Shown: positions 1 to 5,025 of the stretch, piece after piece | How positions within the stretch are numbered: the first letter of the stretch is position 1 | Layout of the letters: every line of letters begins with the position of its first letter | Origin: Flavobacteriaceae bacterium | GTDB taxonomy: Bacteria; Bacteroidota; Bacteroidia; Flavobacteriales; Flavobacteriaceae | NCBI GenBank assembly: GCA_030694835.1 | Contig: JAUYUF010000004.1 | Location: 1-6,188 of the forward strand | DNA: 6,188 bases | Direction of reading: 5' to 3' | Notes under the pieces: generated by a model | Database searches by the model: none | What the model was told of the DNA's origin: nothing | The model's input: the letters and a program-made list of their open reading frames with translations, nothing else | Position numbers and translations under genes: made by a program

Positions 1-798
1 CATAGCAATAGAGCCATCTCCTTCTTCCATTTTACTGACAACACTATTGAAATTATCTACAGTTTGTTGCAATTTTTTCATTGTTTTATTAAGCTCTAAA
101 GTATTTAAAGAATCAGAAACTTTTGCAAAGTTATTGTATGCTTTTTCAACATTAGACATTGTTTTATTTAACTTTTTACTGTTAGTTTCTATGATACTAT
201 TAAGCGCAATAGACATATTCTTAAAATTATCAATGGTAGTATTAATTTCTGTAATACTCATTTTAATTTCTCTTCTAGCCCTTTTATCAATAATTTCATT
301 TAATCCAACCAATAAAGAATCTGCGCTTACAATTACATTTTCAACTTTAGATTGTAATGGATTAAGTTTATCGGTAAAAGCTGATAAAATATCAGATTCA
401 ATTTCGCCGCTCAAATAATCTCCAGAAACAGCTATATCGCCTTCAAAATTTGGTATAATGGCCAAAGATTTTCCACCCATTAAACTAGCACTGTATATTT
501 TGGCTATACTGTTTTTAGAAAACTGAAAATCTCCAGCAACATTAAATTCGACCAAAAGATTTCCTTTTTTAAGTGGATCCGTACTAAAAGAAATTTTAGT
601 TACTTGCCCAACTACCAAACCATTGATGGTTACTTCACTGGTTTTCCCCAAGCCTTGAACATTGTTATATTCTGTGTAAAATGTTCGTGCCGCGGGTTCA
701 AATAAATTTTTTCCCTTTAGATAGTTAAATCCCCATATAAATAAGGCAATAACAAATACGGCAATGAATCCCGCTTTATACTCGTTTGATATCTTCAT
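1..798 (-). CDS. mlaD: MlaD/MCE-family lipid-transport protein (C-terminus cut by window edge)
   Basis: This is the N-terminal 266 codons of an MCE-domain protein; the frame is open to the left edge. Such proteins sit in the inner membrane, project into the periplasm, and form the substrate-binding part of MlaFEDB-type ABC systems that move phospholipids between the membranes (family knowledge). Visible features: a short basic N-terminus (MKISNEYKAG), one membrane helix at about residues 10-25, then an MCE/MlaD domain at about 37-115 with the typical stretch VQGLGKTSEVTINGLVVGQV and a later SLMGGKSLAI. A long polar helical region follows (about 135-258), ending in GDGSIAM, which resembles the G-(D/E/K)-G-(S/T) motif common in this part of Bacteroidota members. 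ATG at 796-798 is the only start that keeps the membrane anchor; no Shine-Dalgarno is visible. The helical part has an in-frame repeat of about 26 residues. The ATPase and permease partners are not in the window. The gene lies 147 bp downstream of the amidase on the same strand and may share its transcript. Confidence 0.9.
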   Translation of the reverse strand, partial: MKISNEYKAGFIAVFVIALFIWGFNYLKGKNLFEPAARTFYTEYNNVQGLGKTSEVTINGLVVGQVTKISFSTDPLKKGNLLVEFNVAGDFQFSKNSIAKIYSASLMGGKSLAIIPNFEGDIAVSGDYLSGEIESDILSAFTDKLNPLQSKVENVIVSADSLLVGLNEIIDKRARREIKMSITEINTTIDNFKNMSIALNSIIETNSKKLNKTMSNVEKAYNNFAKVSDSLNTLELNKTMKKLQQTVDNFNSVVSKMEEGDGSIAM

Positions 799-945
799 AA
801 GTAGATTTTTATTGTTTTATTATATGGAATCTATTTGTTTGATTACTATTCTTGATTAAAAAAACTTATTACATATAATTCAACTTTAATTTTTGAAAAC
901 AATATTACAATTTTTTTGTGAGCACTCTAAAATATTAGCCATTTA
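799..945. other. AT-rich intergenic gap between amidase and mlaD-like gene
   Basis: This non-coding stretch separates two genes on the minus strand. I found no complete TAnnTTTG promoter element on the minus strand; the nearest is a TAAGTTTT-like run without a suitably placed TTG. There is also no strong stem followed by a T-tract that would serve as a terminator. Read-through from the amidase transcript is therefore the simplest model for expression of the mlaD-like gene. Two copies of TTGATTA (839-845 and 852-858) lie 13 bp apart, probably by chance in such AT-rich DNA. Confidence 0.5.
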
Positions 946-2112
946 TCAAGGACCATATGGAATTTTAGTCCCATTTTTAAATGCTACAATATATGCTTGT
1001 TTATATCCTTTTTCCCTCGCTATTTGGAGATATTTTTTAATCTCCGATTCTTCAGAAGTTATCCCCGCATAATATTTATAAAGATTTCCTTCTAACAAAA
1101 TTGAAACATTTTCTAATCCATTAAAATTATACGATTCAGTCGATATTTTTTTTGAACTAGCGGCGATCTGAACTTTATAAACTATTTCGTCATTATTTAA
1201 TTCGTTATTTTTTGTAATTATTGAGTTTGATGAGGTTTCAACTGCAATAGATTTTGTTGTTGATTTAGTTTCCTTATCATTAGAAGAGGTATGAACTTTA
1301 CCATTATGATTTGTAGAATTTAAAGCCTGATTTTTTTGATATTTTAATATTGAAGCTGCTATTGATTGTGAAAATTTTGATTGTCCAACTGATGAATTTA
1401 AAAAGGCTCCTTCGTTGTGATTTGTGACAAATCCGGTTTCTATTAAAACACTTGGCATATAAGTATTGTGTAGTACCCAAAATCCAGCCTGTTTAACTCC
1501 TCTATTTGTTCGTTTTAATTCATTTGTAAAATTATCTTGAATAAAACTTGCCAAGGCAATGCTTTGATCTAGATATTCTTCTTGCATCAACGTTAACCCG
1601 ATAAATGATTCTGGCGAATTTGGATCAAATCCTTTATAATTTAATTCATAATTATCTTCTAACAAAATAACAGAGTTTTCGGCTTTGGCAATTTCGAAAT
1701 TAGACTTATTAGCGTGTAATCCTAAAATCCATGTCTCAGCGCCTTCAGCTTGAGAATTATGAGCATTACAATGTATAGAAACAAATAAATCTGCATCTGC
1801 TTTATTGGCAATTCGAGCTCGTTCTCTTAATTCTAGAAAAACATCTGTTTTTCTAGTGTATATAATCTTAATGTCTTTTTCCTGTTCTAAAATTTTACCA
1901 ACTTCTAAAACAATATTCAAAGCAATTTCTTTTTCATAATATTTATGAGAACTCACTTTTCCTGGATCTTTACCACCATGACCTGCATCTAAAACTATTG
2001 TAAATGGTTTTAATTGGGAAAACACAGGAAATACCACCATAAATAGCATAAATATCAATATAAATGATCCTCTAGAAGAATTGTTAATTTTAGGGTTATT
2101 TAGCAAGTTCAT
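946..2112 (-). CDS. Exported N-acetylmuramoyl-L-alanine amidase (Amidase_3) with C-terminal SPOR-like domain
   Basis: This zinc amidase cleaves the bond between N-acetylmuramic acid and L-alanine in peptidoglycan and acts in the periplasm, probably in cell separation or wall turnover. It has 388 residues from ATG at 2110-2112. The codon just before it (2113-2115) is an in-frame TTG, which would add only one residue; ATG is preferred. A signal peptide spans about residues 1-32, with a hydrophobic core at 17-31 and likely cleavage near VFS-Q. The Amidase_3 domain (about 38-258) keeps its metal and catalytic residues: His45 in DAGHGG, Glu60 in YYEKEIAL, His114 in SIHCNA and Glu225 in LIETGF. Between His114 and Glu225 there is an inserted segment (about 147-190, containing NYELNYKGFDPNSPES) where E. 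coli AmiB/AmiC carry a regulatory helix. A Ser/Thr/Asn-rich linker (about 259-308) leads to a SPOR-like C-terminal domain (about 309-385: VYKVQIAAS, LYKYYAG, AYIVAFKNG), which in related proteins binds septal peptidoglycan. The gene is divergent from lptD and upstream of the mlaD-like gene. Confidence 0.95.
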   Translation of the reverse strand: MNLLNNPKINNSSRGSFILIFMLFMVVFPVFSQLKPFTIVLDAGHGGKDPGKVSSHKYYEKEIALNIVLEVGKILEQEKDIKIIYTRKTDVFLELRERARIANKADADLFVSIHCNAHNSQAEGAETWILGLHANKSNFEIAKAENSVILLEDNYELNYKGFDPNSPESFIGLTLMQEEYLDQSIALASFIQDNFTNELKRTNRGVKQAGFWVLHNTYMPSVLIETGFVTNHNEGAFLNSSVGQSKFSQSIAASILKYQKNQALNSTNHNGKVHTSSNDKETKSTTKSIAVETSSNSIITKNNELNNDEIVYKVQIAASSKKISTESYNFNGLENVSILLEGNLYKYYAGITSEESEIKKYLQIAREKGYKQAYIVAFKNGTKIPYGP

Positions 2113-2125
2113 CAATATTTTTAAT

Positions 2126-2133
2126 TATTTTTG
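2126..2133 (+). promoter_or_regulatory. Candidate -7 promoter element for lptD
   Basis: TATTTTTG matches the Bacteroidota -7 consensus TAnnTTTG exactly. Transcription would begin near 2140, giving a leader of about 55 nt before the lptD start at 2196. No proper TTG or TTTG lies 17-23 bp upstream; the best is TTTAG at 2099-2103. The call is therefore weak, and in AT-rich DNA this octamer can arise by chance. Confidence 0.35.
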
Positions 2134-2145
2134 GCAACGTTAATC

Positions 2146-2165
2146 GTACAGATTAAAATCTGAAC
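2146..2165. promoter_or_regulatory. Inverted repeat between the divergent genes, possible operator
   Basis: CAGATT and AATCTG form a perfect inverted repeat separated by two bases (2149-2162). It extends outward, after one mismatched pair, by GT/AC, giving 8 of 9 matching pairs. Its centre (2155.5) falls within about 1 bp of the midpoint between the two candidate -7 elements. The 2-nt spacer argues against an RNA hairpin and for a site read by a dimeric DNA-binding protein. No regulator is identified, and a chance palindrome cannot be excluded. Confidence 0.4.
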
Positions 2166-2175
2166 CATTAATAAA

Positions 2176-2206
2176 CAAAAATAGCATTTATAGCTTTGCA
2201 AACAAA
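2176..2206 (-). promoter_or_regulatory. Candidate promoter of the amidase gene
   Basis: Read on the minus strand, TTTG (2206-2203), a 19-bp spacer and TATTTTTG (2183-2176) match the Bacteroidota sigma-factor consensus TTTG...TAnnTTTG in both sequence and spacing. The predicted start of transcription is near 2170, leaving a leader of about 57 nt to the ATG at 2112. The -33 element lies inside the first codons of lptD on the other strand, so the amidase promoter overlaps lptD coding sequence. Confidence 0.6.
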
Positions 2207-4856
2207 TATATATTACATACTTTCTTTTGTTTTCTTATTCTTTGGAGTATGTATTACAGCAAATTCACAGGAACTAACAAAAGGAACTGTAAAGAATCCT
2301 GAAACAACAGTTCAACTTAACGATAGTATTTCTTTGTCTGAAATGCTTAAGTTAGCGCAAAACAAATCAAAAGACACACTTGTAGTTCCACAAAAAGTTA
2401 AGAAGGAAGATTTAGAAGGCATTATTACTCATACGGCTGATGATTACATCCGCCAAGATTTTGTCAATAATAAAATTACTTTGCACAATAATGCTTATAT
2501 AAAATTTAAGGATATTGAAGTAAAGGCTGGTATTATTATTATTGATTATAAATCAAATATAGTTACAGCAAAAGGAATAAAAGACAGCATTGGTTATAAA
2601 CAAATTCCATGGGTAAAACAAGGTAGAGAAGAATCAAAACAAGATTCAATTACTTTAAATTATAAGACAGAAAAAGCATTGGTTTGGGGATTAAAATCAG
2701 AACAATCAGATGGAATGTTTGTTTCAAGTGCACTTACAAAGAAAGAAAATGACTCTACTTTATACATCAGAAAAATTAGAATTACTACCTCTAAAAAAGA
2801 AAATCCAGATTATTATTTACAAATTGATAAAGCTAAATTGGTTCCCAATAAAAAAATTGTTGCAGGACCAACGCAATTATATATAGCAGATGTTCCTACT
2901 CCGGCAATATTACCTTTTGCTTATTTTCCGTTGGAAAAAGAAAGAACATCTGGTTTTTTAATTCCATCTTGGGGTGAAAATAACCAACAGGGATATTTTT
3001 TACAAAATGGAGGTTATTATTTTGCAATTAGTGATTACGCTGATTTAACTGTTTTAGGAGATATCTATTCTAATGGTAGCTGGGGATTACGTGCAGAAAC
3101 TAACTATTTAGTAAAATACCGATTTAGTGGTAACTTTAATTTTCGATATGAAAATTTAATCAACGGTTTGCGAGGTTTTCCTGATTATGGAAAATCTGCT
3201 AATTTTAATGTCCGTTGGAGTCATAGTCAAGATGCAAAAGCGAGTCCGAATTCTCGTTTTTCAGCTTCTGTTAATCTAGGAAGTAGTAAATATTATAGAG
3301 AATCATTAAATGAATACAATACAAATGCTTTTTTAAATAATACTTTAAGTTCATCTGTTTCTTATTACAACAATTTAGTAGGAACTCCTTTTAATATGAC
3401 CGTTTCTGCAACACATTCACAAAATACTAATACTGAACAAATCAATATGTCTTTACCTTCTTTACAAGTAGGTATGGATAGATTATATCCATTTGCAAGT
3501 GAAGGTGCTCAAGATAATGCCTTCAGAAAAATAGGATTGACCTATGGTTTTAGAGCAGATAATCAAATCAATACTACTGATGATTTATTTCTCAAAAAAG
3601 GAATGTTTGATGGAGCAAAAACTGGAATGCAACATGATGCTAGTTTAAGTACTAATATGAGACTTCTTAATTTTTTTACCTTATCTCCTAGTTTTAATTA
3701 TAAAGAAGTTTGGTATTTAGAAAGTATCCAGAAAAATTATGAACCTATAACTCAAAAAATTGTAATTGATACTGTAAACGGTTTTGCTGCTTTTAGAGAA
3801 TATAGCGGCGGATTATCTATGTCAACTACAATTTATGGGATGTTCAATTTTAAGAAAGGCAGAATGCAAGCGATTCGACATACTATGAATCCTTCGGTTT
3901 CTTATGGATACAGACCCGATTTTGATCAATATTACAAGAAAGTACAACAAACTGCAGACCCAACTGACTTAGTAGAATATACTAAATTTGAAGGTGGAAT
4001 ATATGGAGTTCCAGGTAGAGGAATTTCTAATAGTCTTGGATTTAACTTGAGTAATACTTTTGAAGCAAAAGTAAAACCAAAAGATTCTACCCAAACTGAA
4101 TTTAAAAAAATAATGCTTTTAAATAGTTTAAATTTTTCTACTAATTATAATTTAGAGGCTGATTCATTGAGGTGGAGTCCGGTAAGTTTTTCAGGAGGAA
4201 CTTCTTTTTTTGACAATAAATTATCTTTGAATTTCGGAGGAACGCTCGATCCTTATTCATTAGACGAAAACAAGCAAAGAATCAATACTTTTAACATCAA
4301 TGATGGTGGCGGATTATTTAGATTAACCAATGCTAATATGTCTATGAATTATTCTTTTTCTAGTGATAATTTTAATAAAGAAAAAAAATCTGAAGGAAAA
4401 AATGTCAATGAACCACATCAACCTCCTTCTGATGAATTATTTGGTGATAATATGAATGTTTCCAATTCACCTGAAGATGAAGAATCCAAAGAACCTAAAA
4501 AGGCAGAGCTTTATAATGCTACCATTCCGTGGAAGCTAACCTTAGCTTATACAATGGGTTATTCTAATTCTATCGGTGAAAAAAGTATTTCTTCCAACTC
4601 ATTAATGTTTAGTGGTGATGCAGAATTAACTCCCAAATGGAGTGTTGGAGTTTCATCTGGTTATGATTTTAAAAACCATGGTTTTACGTATACGCAACTT
4701 CGTTTTCAACGTGATTTAGATAGCTGGAGAATGAGTTTTAATTGGGTTCCTTTTGGTATTCGTCAAACCTATTATTTTTATATTGGAGTAAAATCATCAA
4801 TTTTAAGTGATTTGAAATATGATAAACGCCAAGTTCCCGACAGAAGATTATTTTAA
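2196..4856 (+). CDS. lptD: Outer-membrane LPS-assembly protein LptD
   Basis: LptD is the outer-membrane beta-barrel that receives LPS from the periplasmic Lpt bridge and inserts it into the outer leaflet, normally with the lipoprotein LptE as plug. The 886-residue length fits Bacteroidota members, which are longer than E. coli LptD. A signal peptide covers about residues 1-24 (hydrophobic core 6-20, cleavage near ANS-Q). An OstA/LptA-like beta-jellyroll follows at about 75-235 (QDFVNNKITLHNNAYIKF, then IDYKSNIVTAKG). The barrel begins near the conserved-looking YIADVPTPAILPFAYFPLEKER (about 229-250) and SGFLIPSWGE, and runs as alternating aromatic/polar strands to the C-terminus (SWRMSFNWVPFGIRQTYYF, about 843-861). 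The start is a TTG at 2196-2198: an in-frame stop lies 24 bp upstream (2172-2174), no ATG lies between, and the next Met (residue 50) would remove the signal peptide. The mature protein contains no cysteine. A charged low-complexity stretch lies at about 724-771. The gene is divergent from the amidase. Confidence 0.94.
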   Translation: MQTNIYYILSFVFLFFGVCITANSQELTKGTVKNPETTVQLNDSISLSEMLKLAQNKSKDTLVVPQKVKKEDLEGIITHTADDYIRQDFVNNKITLHNNAYIKFKDIEVKAGIIIIDYKSNIVTAKGIKDSIGYKQIPWVKQGREESKQDSITLNYKTEKALVWGLKSEQSDGMFVSSALTKKENDSTLYIRKIRITTSKKENPDYYLQIDKAKLVPNKKIVAGPTQLYIADVPTPAILPFAYFPLEKERTSGFLIPSWGENNQQGYFLQNGGYYFAISDYADLTVLGDIYSNGSWGLRAETNYLVKYRFSGNFNFRYENLINGLRGFPDYGKSANFNVRWSHSQDAKASPNSRFSASVNLGSSKYYRESLNEYNTNAFLNNTLSSSVSYYNNLVGTPFNMTVSATHSQNTNTEQINMSLPSLQVGMDRLYPFASEGAQDNAFRKIGLTYGFRADNQINTTDDLFLKKGMFDGAKTGMQHDASLSTNMRLLNFFTLSPSFNYKEVWYLESIQKNYEPITQKIVIDTVNGFAAFREYSGGLSMSTTIYGMFNFKKGRMQAIRHTMNPSVSYGYRPDFDQYYKKVQQTADPTDLVEYTKFEGGIYGVPGRGISNSLGFNLSNTFEAKVKPKDSTQTEFKKIMLLNSLNFSTNYNLEADSLRWSPVSFSGGTSFFDNKLSLNFGGTLDPYSLDENKQRINTFNINDGGGLFRLTNANMSMNYSFSSDNFNKEKKSEGKNVNEPHQPPSDELFGDNMNVSNSPEDEESKEPKKAELYNATIPWKLTLAYTMGYSNSIGEKSISSNSLMFSGDAELTPKWSVGVSSGYDFKNHGFTYTQLRFQRDLDSWRMSFNWVPFGIRQTYYFYIGVKSSILSDLKYDKRQVPDRRLF

Positions 4857-4904
4857 ACAATTTTAAATTAAATATTATGAAATAGCCATGTTTGCAAAAA
4901 CACA

Positions 4905-4917
4905 ATTGCGAAGCAAT
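4905..4917. repeat. Small GAA-loop hairpin, possible relic of a dispersed intergenic repeat
   Basis: ATTGC and GCAAT form a perfect 5-bp stem around a GAA triloop. The core GCGAAGC is known to form an unusually stable DNA mini-hairpin. No T-tract follows, so it does not look like a standard terminator. The core resembles the ends of short dispersed intergenic palindromes with ATTGCG...GAAGCAATC found in various bacteria, but only one copy is in the window, so membership of such a family is a guess. Confidence 0.4.
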
Positions 4918-4956
4918 CACTGAACTCTAAAACAAATAAAATTTTGTGAAGTAAAC

Positions 4957-4980
4957 TTTGATGAAAATATTTTAATCAAA
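4957..4980. promoter_or_regulatory. 24-bp near-perfect palindrome upstream of the beta-CASP gene
   Basis: Arms TTTGAT (4957-4962) and ATCAAA (4975-4980) flank AAAATATTTT (4964-4973), itself a perfect palindrome. Only the pair 4963/4974 (G/A) breaks the symmetry, so 11 of 12 positions pair. The centre lies about 57 bp before the ATG at 5026. With no loop and no following T-tract, a DNA site for a dimeric regulator is more likely than a terminator. A weak AU-rich hairpin in RNA is the alternative. Confidence 0.5.
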
Positions 4981-5025
4981 CTGGCGTATTCCATATGACA
5001 TGTAAAAATCAATAAATATCTACAT

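Larger units (their letters stand above)
4857..5025. other. Non-coding gap between lptD and the beta-CASP gene
   Basis: No credible gene is present here; the longest short frame noticed is an 11-codon one starting at 4888. There is no strong GC-rich terminator after lptD and no exact TAnnTTTG promoter element before the next gene. Near matches lacking one consensus base occur at 4938-4945 and 4953-4960. The stretch does contain a small GAA-loop hairpin and a 24-bp palindrome, listed separately. Confidence 0.6.

Noticed and set aside
47..418. Plus-strand open frame of 123 codons
   Set aside because: It lies wholly opposite the well-supported mlaD-like gene, and its hydrophobic Ser/Leu/Ile-rich product is what the antisense of an Asn/Lys-rich helix gives. 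No homology is recognisable.
901..945. Terminator after the amidase gene
   Set aside because: Only short AT stems such as ACAA/TTGT are present, too weak to support a terminator call.
2191..2198. TAGCTTTG as the lptD promoter -7 element
   Set aside because: It matches the consensus but includes the proposed TTG start, so transcription would begin downstream of it. No TTG lies 17-23 bp upstream.
2205..2258. Lipoprotein signal at the cysteine of the LptD leader
   Set aside because: The residues before Cys19 (F-G-V) do not fit a lipobox, which needs Gly, Ala or Ser just before the cysteine. LptD is a barrel protein released by signal peptidase I.
4738..4920. Minus-strand open frame of 60 codons
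   Set aside because: It overlaps the conserved C-terminal strands of lptD in antisense, and its product has no recognisable features or start signals.
4888..4923. 11-codon frame (MFAKTQLRSNH) after lptD
   Set aside because: It is too short, has no ribosome-binding signal, and coincides with the GAA-loop hairpin. Chance is the better explanation.
4953..4960. AAACTTTG as the promoter of the beta-CASP gene
   Set aside because: It lacks the leading T of TAnnTTTG and has no TTG at the proper distance upstream.
4957..4980. FNR/CRP-type site (TTGAT...ATCAA)
   Set aside because: The half-sites resemble the FNR consensus, but the gap is far longer than the 4 bp that family requires.
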